Of a stretch of DNA of 9,968 nt, positions 1 through 6,264 are shown one piece after another. Position 1 is the stretch's first letter; every line of letters starts with the position of its first letter. The notes below the pieces were generated by a model. The model did no database searches and was not told the DNA's origin. It saw only the letters and a program-made list of their open reading frames with translations. Made by a program: the position numbers and the translations under genes. The DNA is taken from contig JAEXBT010000221.1 in NCBI GenBank assembly GCA_023393895.1, positions 1 through 9,968 on the forward strand. The letters are read 5' to 3'. This stretch comes from Pseudomonadota bacterium. GTDB lineage: Bacteria > Pseudomonadota > Gammaproteobacteria > Xanthomonadales > Xanthomonadaceae.

Positions 1-292
1 GCGCGACATGGACCGCGCGGGCGTTGGCAGGATCAGGCTGCCCGAACGGCGGCAGCGCCCCCGGCAGCGGAATTTCCTGAAGCGGCAGGTCACCGGGCTG
101 GCTGGCGTGTGCGTCGGCCGGAAGGAGGCGCAGGGGCAGGCTGAGCGCTTCGGCGGCACGACGCAGCGAATCGGCATCACCGAAACAGGTCAGCTCGAAT
201 TCGGCAGCTGGCGCTTGTTGGGCGAGTCGGACGCACAGCTCGGGGCCGACGCCGGCGGGCTCGCCCGGCACCAGCGCCAGCCGCGGCTTCAT
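1..292 (-). CDS. pdxA: 4-hydroxythreonine-4-phosphate dehydrogenase PdxA (N-terminal part, cut by window edge)
   Basis: PdxA oxidises 4-phosphohydroxy-L-threonine with NAD(P)+ in the cytosol, a step of the DXP-dependent pyridoxal 5'-phosphate pathway. Only the first 97 codons are visible; family members are about 320-340 residues, so roughly 70% lies beyond the left edge, including the metal-binding histidines. The ATG at 292-290 opens with LALVPGEPAGVGPEL, the PdxA N-terminal signature (E. coli has TPGEPAGIGPDL at the same place), followed by CVRLAQQ as in Xanthomonas PdxA. The frame stays open to the edge with no frameshift. The start lies 3 nt after the surA stop with no clear Shine-Dalgarno sequence, so translation is probably coupled to surA. 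The lptD-surA-pdxA order matches E. coli and Xanthomonas, where rsmA (ksgA) and apaG usually follow; that part is outside the window. Confidence 0.93.
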   Translation of the reverse strand, partial: MKPRLALVPGEPAGVGPELCVRLAQQAPAAEFELTCFGDADSLRRAAEALSLPLRLLPADAHASQPGDLPLQEIPLPGALPPFGQPDPANARAVHVA

Positions 293-295
293 GCT

Positions 296-1609
296 TCAGC
301 CGCCCGACGGGGTGGCGCCGATGACCGACTGGCTGCGGATGTCGACGTAGGCATCGCCGCGCATTTCCTGCAGGAAGCGGGTGTATTCGTCTTCCAGCTT
401 GCGACGGCCGATGGTCTCGCGGATCGCGCCGCGCTGCTGGTCATTGCCGGCGTCGGCCTGGCGGCGGCCCGCCACCTGGATCACGTGCCAGCCGGCCGGC
501 GTCTGCAGCGGCGGGGTGATTTCGCCGTCCCGCATGCCAGCGATGCGCGGACCCAGGTCCGGCCCGAAGGAATCGGTGGTCATCCAGCCCATGTCGCCGC
601 CGCGCTCACGGCTTTGCGGATCCTGCGACTCCTCGCGGGCAAGCGTCGCGAAATCGGCGCCACCGGCCAGGCGGGCGTGGATCGATTCGATCCTGGCGCG
701 CGCGGCCGCGTCATCGCCCGGAATCAGGATGTGGCGGATGTTGTATTCGGTGAGCTGTGCGGGACCGGCTTCGGCGCCACTCCGGGTGTCGACCAGGCGC
801 AGCAGCTGGAAGCCGCTGCCGCCCCGGATCGGGCCGAGGATCTGGCCGGGCTGCATGGTCTTGACCTGCTGCACGAAGGCCGGCGGAATCTCGGACTCGG
901 GACGCCAGCCAAGCTCGCCCCCCTCCAGCGCATTCGGGCTGTCGGAATAGCGCACGGCCGCGGCCGCGAAATCCATCTCGCCGCGGTCGATCAACGCCTT
1001 GATGCCGTCGATCTTGGTCTGCCCGGTCGCGATCTGCTCGGCGGTGGCGCCTTCGGGCAGTGCCACCAGGATGTGCGCCAGGCGGTACTGCGTGCCGGCT
1101 TGGGTCCCCGCCTGCTGGGCGAGCGCGGCGTTGACCTCCGCCTCGCTGACCGAGATGCGGCTCTGCGCGAAGCTCTGGCGCATCCGCTGGATGGTGATTT
1201 CGTCGCGGATGGTGTCGCGGAAATCGGCCATGCTCAGCCCGTCGCGGGCCACCTGCGCCTGCAGCTGGGCCGGAGTCATCCCGTTCTGCTGGGCGATGTT
1301 GCCGATGGCCTGGTCGACCTCCTGGTCAGCCACCCGGATGCCGCTTTCCTGCGCGCGGGTGACCTGGAGGCGGGTCAGGATCAGGCGCTCCAGCACCTGC
1401 TTGGCCAGCACGTCACGCGGCGGCAGCTGGGCAGGGTTGCTGGCGTACTGCGCGGTGATGTTGGCGATGGCGCGATCCAGCTCGCTCTGCAGGATCACGT
1501 CCTCGTTGACCACCGCGGCGATGCGGTCGATCGGCTGGGTCTGGGCGTGAAGGGCAACGGGGGCGGCTGCCAGCACGACGGCCAGCAGGAGGGCGCGGGA
1601 AATCTTCAT
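296..1609 (-). CDS. surA: Periplasmic chaperone and peptidyl-prolyl isomerase SurA
   Basis: SurA escorts unfolded beta-barrel proteins, LptD among them, across the periplasm to the BAM complex. The 437-residue product is the usual family length. Residues 1-22 look like a Sec signal peptide ending AHA before QTQ. The chaperone N-domain follows (about 25-165), starting with IDRIAAVVNEDVILQSEL, a classic SurA opening. Two parvulin domains follow: P1 at about 174-274 (starts YRLAHILV, then GGELGW) and P2 at about 288-381 (starts YNIRHILI, then GGDMGW and GWHVIQV). A C-terminal helix (about 393-437) packs on the N-domain in known structures. The ATG at 1609 is chosen because it begins the signal peptide and overlaps the lptD TGA as ATGA, implying coupled translation. 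The same frame is open further upstream, but that stretch is antisense-type sequence inside lptD. There is no convincing Shine-Dalgarno of its own. Confidence 0.97.
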   Translation of the reverse strand: MKISRALLLAVVLAAAPVALHAQTQPIDRIAAVVNEDVILQSELDRAIANITAQYASNPAQLPPRDVLAKQVLERLILTRLQVTRAQESGIRVADQEVDQAIGNIAQQNGMTPAQLQAQVARDGLSMADFRDTIRDEITIQRMRQSFAQSRISVSEAEVNAALAQQAGTQAGTQYRLAHILVALPEGATAEQIATGQTKIDGIKALIDRGEMDFAAAAVRYSDSPNALEGGELGWRPESEIPPAFVQQVKTMQPGQILGPIRGGSGFQLLRLVDTRSGAEAGPAQLTEYNIRHILIPGDDAAARARIESIHARLAGGADFATLAREESQDPQSRERGGDMGWMTTDSFGPDLGPRIAGMRDGEITPPLQTPAGWHVIQVAGRRQADAGNDQQRGAIRETIGRRKLEDEYTRFLQEMRGDAYVDIRSQSVIGATPSGG

Positions 1610-4041
1610 GGCGTGGGGTCCGGTTCGGGATCCGTCGGGCCGGGCACGAGATTCGGCGGCGGCACGAGGTAGAGGTCGTCGCGGTAGTAGCCGAGGATAG
1701 CACGGCGCAGGTGGCGCCTCGTGTCCTGGCCGGCAGAGCCGAGGCCCTTGAACTCGATCTCCAGCATGATGCTGTCGTTCAGTTCGCCGGCGCGGTTGTG
1801 GATGTACTGGCGGCCGATCAGCCGGACCGCCACGCAGCAGCTGTCCCATTGCACGCCGGCGATGGTCTCCAGCGGCTTGCGCTCCTTCAGCGAGTAGTAG
1901 TAGCGGCCGACCAGGCTCCAAGTGGGGTTGATCGGGTACAGGAAGGACAGGTCGGCCTGTTCCAGCAGGTCGCGCCTGTAGCGATAGGCGAGGTTGACGA
2001 CGCCATCGTCCTTGAACAGGTAGCGTGCGCGGAAAGAGGACAGGTCCTGGCGGCGGTACTTGGGGTCCCACTGGTAGGACGCGCCGATCAGCCAGCGGTC
2101 GCTCGGCGACCAGTTGGCATCGGCCACCCATGCGGAGCGGCCACGCTCGATCTCGCCCTCCCGCGCGAACGCCTTGACGCGCACATCGTCCAGATAGTGG
2201 ATCTGGCCCAGGCTGGCGCTGAACTTCTCGAAGCCGTCGGAATCGCGCAGGATGCGCGTGGTCACCGCGGTGGTGATCTGGTTGGCATCGCTATGCCGAT
2301 CCGCGCTGCTGTAGCGGTTGTCGCGGAACAGCTGGCCCCAGCCGAAATTCATCAGGCGGGTGTCGAACAGCGGCAGGTGCGACTGGTCATGATAGGGAAC
2401 GTTGAGATAGAACAGCCGCGGTTCGAGCGTCTGCAGGTAGCCTTCCCCCTTGCGCTGGAACTGGCGGTCGAAGAACAGGCCGGCGTCCAGCGAAACGATC
2501 GGCAGGCTGCGCGTCGGGCTCGCATCCCGGTAGGCGGCGTCCATCGCGGGGTTGTAGGCGATGCCCTGCTGCGTGGCGGCGGCGCGCGCGCGCTGGGTGG
2601 CGAGCTGGTCCGCGAGGGCGTCGTCCAGCCGGTAGCCGGTGAAGCGCCAGGCGAGGGTGGGTCGCACGAACCAGCTCGCGCCCTCGATCGGCATCGTCAC
2701 GTAGGGCTTGATGTCGAACCGGGCGCCGCCTGGCACGTCGATCACAGGACCGAAGGGCACGTGATCGGCGTCCTGTCGGCGGTAGGAAGCGTGCCTGAAC
2801 TGGACGGCCTCGGTGGCGACGCCGGCGCGCAGCAGCGTGCCGAACGGCTGTTCCCAGTTCAGGTAGGCGCGCGGCAGGCGGTCGAACGGCAGGCTCGCAC
2901 GGGTCAGGGTGTAGTCGGCCAGCTGCCAGTGATCGGCGGTCAGGCCGGCGTCCCAGTAGCGGCCACGCCCGTACAGTCCGATCTCGCTGCGTGCCGTATA
3001 CGCCGACATGCCCATCGATGAATTGTTGAAATCCTCGAAGTAGCGCGGATCGCTGATCCAGGCAACGTTGGCGCGTGCACGCCAGTTGCGGGTGAGGTTC
3101 TGGTAGGCATCGAAGTTCACGAAGCCACGGTCGCGATCGCGGAGCTTGTCCTTCGGCATCCACAAAGCACGCAGGTTGCCGGCGCCTGCGGCGTTCAGAT
3201 AACGGAACTCGCTGCCCAGCGCGAGCCCGCGCTTGGTCATGAGGCGCGGCGACAGGGTCAGGTCGTAGTTGGGTGCGAGGTTGAAATAGATCGGCTGCCG
3301 GTAATCGAAGCCGTTGCGGCCGGAGTTCGAGATCGAGGGGAAGAGCAGGCCGGTCTGGCGTCGCTCGTCGATCGGGAACTTGAACCAGGGCACGTACAGC
3401 ACCGGCACCTTGCCGAGCCGCAGGGTGGCGTTGCGCGCCACCGCGAAGCCTTCCTCGGTGTCGACGTCGATGCGGTTGGCGACCACGCGCCAGTGTTCCT
3501 CGCCGGGCGGGCAGGTGGTGTAGCTGGAGCCGAAGAGCGTCGACTGGCTGCCGCTGAGCTCGATGCGGTCGGCGCCGCCGTGGCCACGCCGTTCGGTGAG
3601 TTGGTAGCGCAGCCCCTCGATCCTGTGGGCTTCCTCGCCCTGGCTGCCGCTGGCGCGTTCGGCGGTGATCCGGAACCCCGGATCCTGGAAGCGCACGTTG
3701 CCCTCGGCGACATAGGTATCGGTGTTGGTGTCGAAACGGACGTTGTCGGCGCCCAGGAACTGGTCGCCTCGACGCAGCTCGACGTTGCCCGTCAGCACCG
3801 GGATCTCGGTGGTGCCGCCGGCTTCGTCGCCCTCGACGTCGGTCGGCAGTGTCGAGGGCCGCGGGCCGGTGCGGTCGCGGCTCGGTACCGCCACGTTGTC
3901 GAACGCTGGCACCGCGTCGCGGATGGGGCACAGCCCGTAATCCGGGGGGATGTCGGTGTCCTGCGCGGCGGCTGGCAGGGCGAATGCGATGGCAAACGGC
4001 AGGGGGAGCAGTCTGAGGCGGGGGCGCACCGGTCCGTCCAT
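1606..4041 (-). CDS. lptD: LPS-assembly protein LptD (outer-membrane LPS translocon)
   Basis: LptD with lipoprotein LptE forms the outer-membrane translocon that inserts lipopolysaccharide into the outer leaflet. From the ATG at 4041 the product is 811 residues. It has a signal peptide (about 1-26, core LLPLPFAIAFALPAAA), an OstA/LptA-like periplasmic domain (about 80-210, with RRGDQFLGADNVRFDT and YVAEGNVRFQD) and a large C-terminal barrel (RRQTGLLFP, GRNGFDY, and many aromatic beta strands such as NLAYRYRRDLLEQADLSFLY). The only cysteines noted, C38, C177 and adjacent C735/C736 (WDSCC), match the four that form the two essential non-consecutive disulfides in E. coli LptD. The tail is proline-rich (PPPNLVPGP, then PEPDPTP). 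The start is uncertain: ATGs at 4071 and 4095 and a GTG at 4029 are in frame. The GTG form (starting VRPRLRLLPLPF) resembles the Xanthomonas N-terminus; the ATG at 4095 has AAGG just upstream. The stop overlaps surA. Confidence 0.96.
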   Translation of the reverse strand: MDGPVRPRLRLLPLPFAIAFALPAAAQDTDIPPDYGLCPIRDAVPAFDNVAVPSRDRTGPRPSTLPTDVEGDEAGGTTEIPVLTGNVELRRGDQFLGADNVRFDTNTDTYVAEGNVRFQDPGFRITAERASGSQGEEAHRIEGLRYQLTERRGHGGADRIELSGSQSTLFGSSYTTCPPGEEHWRVVANRIDVDTEEGFAVARNATLRLGKVPVLYVPWFKFPIDERRQTGLLFPSISNSGRNGFDYRQPIYFNLAPNYDLTLSPRLMTKRGLALGSEFRYLNAAGAGNLRALWMPKDKLRDRDRGFVNFDAYQNLTRNWRARANVAWISDPRYFEDFNNSSMGMSAYTARSEIGLYGRGRYWDAGLTADHWQLADYTLTRASLPFDRLPRAYLNWEQPFGTLLRAGVATEAVQFRHASYRRQDADHVPFGPVIDVPGGARFDIKPYVTMPIEGASWFVRPTLAWRFTGYRLDDALADQLATQRARAAATQQGIAYNPAMDAAYRDASPTRSLPIVSLDAGLFFDRQFQRKGEGYLQTLEPRLFYLNVPYHDQSHLPLFDTRLMNFGWGQLFRDNRYSSADRHSDANQITTAVTTRILRDSDGFEKFSASLGQIHYLDDVRVKAFAREGEIERGRSAWVADANWSPSDRWLIGASYQWDPKYRRQDLSSFRARYLFKDDGVVNLAYRYRRDLLEQADLSFLYPINPTWSLVGRYYYSLKERKPLETIAGVQWDSCCVAVRLIGRQYIHNRAGELNDSIMLEIEFKGLGSAGQDTRRHLRRAILGYYRDDLYLVPPPNLVPGPTDPEPDPTP

Positions 4042-4139
4042 GAATCTGGAATCCGCGCTAGCTTGACGCATAGGCGTGGAAGCGGCAATCCGCATGGCTG
4101 CCTTGTTCAGTCGCAATGCGGCGTCGGGCGTGTAGGAGT

Positions 4140-5054
4140 TCAGGCGTCCAGCGCGCGGACATGGGCGACGCTGCATTCGGCCAGCGCGGCGAGGTCGTAG
4201 CCGCCTTCGAGCATCGACAGCACGCGGCCCTCGGCGTGGCGGTCGGCGATCGCCCGCAGTTCCCCGGTCAGCCAGGCGAAGTCCGCGGCTTCCAGGTTCA
4301 ACGAAGCCAGCGGGTCGGCGCGATGGGCATCGAAGCCGGCCGAGACCAGCAGCAGTTGCGGGGCGAAGGCATCGATCGCCGGCAGCAGGTCGCGAGACCA
4401 GGTGCTGAGAAAGGTGTCGGCCGAGGTGCCTCCGAGGATCGGGCGGTTGAAGATGTTGCCGACGCCGACCTCGTCGAAGCCGCCGGTGAAGGGATACAGC
4501 GGCGCCTCGTGCGAACTGGCGAACAGCACCCGCGGCTCGCGGGCGAAGCAGGCCTGGGTACCGTTGCCGTGGTGGACGTCGAAATCCGCGATGGCCACCC
4601 GGTCGATCCCGCGCCGCAACGCGCGCGCCGCGGCGATCGCGATGTTGTTGAAGAGGCAGAAGCCCATCGCCCGGCCCGGTTCGGCGTGGTGGCCGGGTGG
4701 CCGCACCGCGCAGAACGCGCGGCGCGCAGGCCCGCCCAGCACCCAGTCCAGCGCGGCGATGCCGGCCCCGGCCGCATGCAGCGCGGCTTCCAGGCTGCGC
4801 GGGCAGAACGCGGTGTCCTCGTCGATCCAGTCGACGCCTTCGGGCTTGCGCGCCCACAGGTCGTCAAGCAGCGCATCCGAGTGGACGCGCATCAGGTCTT
4901 CCTGCTCGGCGGCAGGTGCCTGATGCCAGTCGGCCCCGGGGAACGCGGCCGTCAGCGCATCGACCACCACCCGCAGTCGTGCCGGGCATTCGGCGTGGTC
5001 GGGCCCGGTGTCGTGGGCCAGGCAGGCGTCGTGCGTGTAGAGCCGCAGGCTCAC
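4140..5054 (-). CDS. Histone deacetylase-family (class II/HDAH-like) zinc amidohydrolase
   Basis: This is a complete 304-residue arginase/deacetylase-fold enzyme of the bacterial HDAC-like branch. Members hydrolyse acetyl-amide bonds of acetyl-lysine, acetylpolyamines or other small amides; the true substrate cannot be read from sequence. All expected motifs are present: RPPGHHAEP at 118-126 with the catalytic His pair H122/H123; DFDVHHGNG at 157-165 with zinc ligands D159 and H161; SAGFDAH at 238-244 with third ligand D242; and EGGYD at 283-287 with the transition-state tyrosine Y286. Activity is therefore likely intact. No signal peptide is seen, so it is cytosolic. The GTG at 5054 is chosen because it overlaps the TGA of the adenosyltransferase gene as GTGA and begins the family-typical RLYTHDACLAHDTG. 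The frame is open to 5246, but the extra 64 residues are arginine/proline-rich out-of-frame readings of the upstream gene. Coupling to a cobalamin gene on one side and lptD on the other gives no obvious common pathway. Confidence 0.92.
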   Translation of the reverse strand: MSLRLYTHDACLAHDTGPDHAECPARLRVVVDALTAAFPGADWHQAPAAEQEDLMRVHSDALLDDLWARKPEGVDWIDEDTAFCPRSLEAALHAAGAGIAALDWVLGGPARRAFCAVRPPGHHAEPGRAMGFCLFNNIAIAAARALRRGIDRVAIADFDVHHGNGTQACFAREPRVLFASSHEAPLYPFTGGFDEVGVGNIFNRPILGGTSADTFLSTWSRDLLPAIDAFAPQLLLVSAGFDAHRADPLASLNLEAADFAWLTGELRAIADRHAEGRVLSMLEGGYDLAALAECSVAHVRALDA

Positions 5055-5608
5055 CCGCGGCGGCGCTCGTGCTGCCAGAGCACCTCGCCATGACCACTGG
5101 CGCGGGCCAGCACGCGGCACAGCACGAACAGCAGGTCGGAGAGGCGGTTGAGGTAACGGATCGCCTGCGGGCGCACGTCCTCGTGGCGCGAGAGCGCGAC
5201 GGTCATGCGCTCGGCGCGACGCACCACGGTGCGGGCGATGTGGCAACGGGCCGCGGCCTCGCCACCGCCCGGCAGGATGAAATCCTTCAGCGGCGGCAGG
5301 TCGTCGTTGTAGCGGTCGAGCTGCTGTTCGAGCCGGGTGATGTCATCGTCGTCGATCGCCGCGTGGCCGGGGATGCACAGCTCGCCGCCGAGGTCGAACA
5401 TCTGGTGCTGCACGGCGGTCAGCAGCATGCGGATGTCCTCGGACACGCCTTCGCTGGCCAGCACCAGGCCGATGCAGGAGTTGGCCTCGTCCACCGTCCC
5501 GTAGGCCTCGACGCGCAGCGAATCCTTGGGCACCCGGCTGCCGTTGCCGAGCCCGGTGCTACCGTCGTCGCCGGTGCGGGTGTAGATCTTCGAGAGGCGA
5601 TTGCCCAT
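5051..5608 (-). CDS. PduO-type cob(I)alamin (corrinoid) adenosyltransferase
   Basis: This enzyme transfers the 5'-deoxyadenosyl group of ATP to cob(I)alamin, giving adenosylcobalamin in the cytosol. At 185 residues it fits the PduO/MMAB trimeric family and not the BtuR/CobA family. Visible motifs: the N-terminal ATP-binding segment TRTGDDGSTGLGNGSRVPKDS (10-30), GTVDEANSCIG (37-47), FILPGG (110-115), RTVVRRAER (126-134) and RYLNRLSD (151-158). Residues of the last two line the ATP and corrin sites in characterised members. The ATG at 5608 lies 10 nt after the stop of the membrane-protein gene, and its TGA overlaps the GTG of the deacetylase gene. No cobalamin riboswitch can fit in such short gaps. 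With no cob/cbi biosynthesis genes in view, a salvage role after uptake is likely, especially if the preceding gene is a corrinoid transporter. Symbols used for this family (pduO, cobO, btuR, mmaB) vary, so none is assigned. Confidence 0.95.
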   Translation of the reverse strand: MGNRLSKIYTRTGDDGSTGLGNGSRVPKDSLRVEAYGTVDEANSCIGLVLASEGVSEDIRMLLTAVQHQMFDLGGELCIPGHAAIDDDDITRLEQQLDRYNDDLPPLKDFILPGGGEAAARCHIARTVVRRAERMTVALSRHEDVRPQAIRYLNRLSDLLFVLCRVLARASGHGEVLWQHERRRG

Positions 5609-5618
5609 CGCCGTGCGA

Positions 5619-6209
5619 TCAGGCGCCGGCGCGGCGCGGCAGGCCCGCGGCGACCTGAGCGACCGCTGCGTGCAGGGCGGCGCCGAGCGCCACGTACACG
5701 AAGGTGGTGCCGAGGTACGGCCACAGCCAGTCGTTGTAGTTCTTCGCCCAGCCTGCGACGGACTTGTTCGCGACCACGTCGGTCATCCAGTAGAAGCCGC
5801 CCTGCGCGAACAGCTGGCAGACCCCCACCGACACGACCAGTGCCAATGCGGCCTTGCCCAGTACCTGCAGGCGCTCGCCGGTCTGGCGCGACAGCCACAG
5901 GCCGCCAGCCCACAGGCTGAAATAGGCCGGAACCAGCATCCAATAGCCGGGCGAGACGCAGTAGTGCTGCCAGAAGCTCATGCCCTGCGCGGTGATGACG
6001 AAGTAATCGATGACCACCGCGGCGGCCATCAGCAGCGGGAAGGCCCAGGCCGTCCAGCGGCGCAGGTACAGGCCACCGGCAAAGAACACCGCCCACGACG
6101 CATCCGGCACCGCGGCGAAGTGGTTGAGGCGGGTCAGCGCCATCAGCGCGAGCAGCGAAACAAGGAGGGCGATGTCGGCGTTGCGGCCGCGCGGGGCGTT
6201 CAGGTTCAT
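5619..6209 (-). CDS. Six-helix membrane protein, DUF6580/BtuM-like putative transporter (S-component type)
   Basis: This 196-residue inner-membrane protein has about six hydrophobic segments (roughly 12-27, 38-50, 54-73, 87-106, 117-137 and 165-189), the count expected of ECF-type substrate-binding (S) components. Its sequence fits my memory of the family now called DUF6580 putative transport proteins. There is no ATPase motif or signal peptidase site. A cysteine at residue 84 (YCVSPGYW) lies just before the fourth hydrophobic segment. BtuM of Thiobacillus denitrificans, a solitary S-component-like protein of similar size, uses a cysteine near residue 80 to ligand the cobalt of vitamin B12. 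The gene ends 10 nt before the cobalamin adenosyltransferase, so a corrinoid uptake role is a reasonable inference, not proof; C84 and C131 are the only cysteines. The ATG at 6209 precedes the first helix; only a weak AGAGA sits upstream as a possible ribosome site. It appears to be the first gene of the leftward operon. Confidence 0.82.
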   Translation of the reverse strand: MNLNAPRGRNADIALLVSLLALMALTRLNHFAAVPDASWAVFFAGGLYLRRWTAWAFPLLMAAAVVIDYFVITAQGMSFWQHYCVSPGYWMLVPAYFSLWAGGLWLSRQTGERLQVLGKAALALVVSVGVCQLFAQGGFYWMTDVVANKSVAGWAKNYNDWLWPYLGTTFVYVALGAALHAAVAQVAAGLPRRAGA

Positions 6210-6236
6210 GGCGGATGTCTCTGCGTCGATGCTGTC

Positions 6237-6242
6237 ATTCTA
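6237..6242 (-). promoter_or_regulatory. Putative -10 box for the leftward operon
   Basis: On the minus strand this reads TAGAAT, one mismatch from TATAAT. It would start transcription near 6230 and leave a leader of about 20 nt before the ATG at 6209. The -35 region is poor (TGCGTC at 17-bp spacing). It sits between the arms of the inverted repeat, 10 bp from the opposing -10-like box. Confidence 0.35.
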
Positions 6243-6252
6243 GCCCGCTCGT

Positions 6253-6258
6253 TATCAT
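6253..6258 (+). promoter_or_regulatory. Putative -10 box for ubiH (possibly leaderless)
   Basis: TATCAT matches the sigma-70 -10 consensus at five of six positions. It ends 6 nt before the ubiH ATG at 6265, so transcription would begin at or very near the start codon. No good -35 hexamer is found 16-18 bp upstream (TGCTGT at 6230-6235 is the best-placed and is weak). The box lies partly within the right arm of the inverted repeat. Confidence 0.4.
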
Positions 6259-6264
6259 CGACGC

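Noticed and set aside
8..1672. 554-codon open frame on the plus strand opposite pdxA and surA
   Set aside because: It is antisense to two firmly identified genes, has no recognisable domain, and is the kind of long shadow frame that high-GC third-position bias creates. The same applies to plus-strand frames at 1711-3021, 3493-4200, 4116-5093, 4697-5920 and 9135-9887.
1610..2131. In-frame upstream extension of surA to 2131
   Set aside because: The extension lies inside lptD in another frame and is arginine/proline-rich low-complexity sequence. The signal peptide begins at 1609.
4042..4139. Sigma-E-type promoter for lptD
   Set aside because: GAACAA and GTCAAG elements are present in the leader, but they are too far apart for a sigma-E promoter, and neither fits well.
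4042..4857. Much longer LptD product starting at 4857
   Set aside because: This part of the frame is the shadow of the deacetylase gene. The LptD signal peptide starts near 4041.
5055..5246. In-frame upstream extension of the deacetylase gene (64 residues)
   Set aside because: It overlaps the adenosyltransferase coding sequence and lacks family similarity. The GTG at 5054 gives the standard N-terminus.
6210..6264. Cobalamin riboswitch ahead of the BtuM-like/adenosyltransferase genes
   Set aside because: The gap is only 55 bp, far shorter than a B12 riboswitch (about 200 nt), and no B12-box-like sequence was seen in it.
6223..6264. The divergent-gap inverted repeat as an intrinsic terminator or RNA hairpin
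   Set aside because: The loop would be 24 nt, there is no T-tract, and neither predicted transcript includes both arms.
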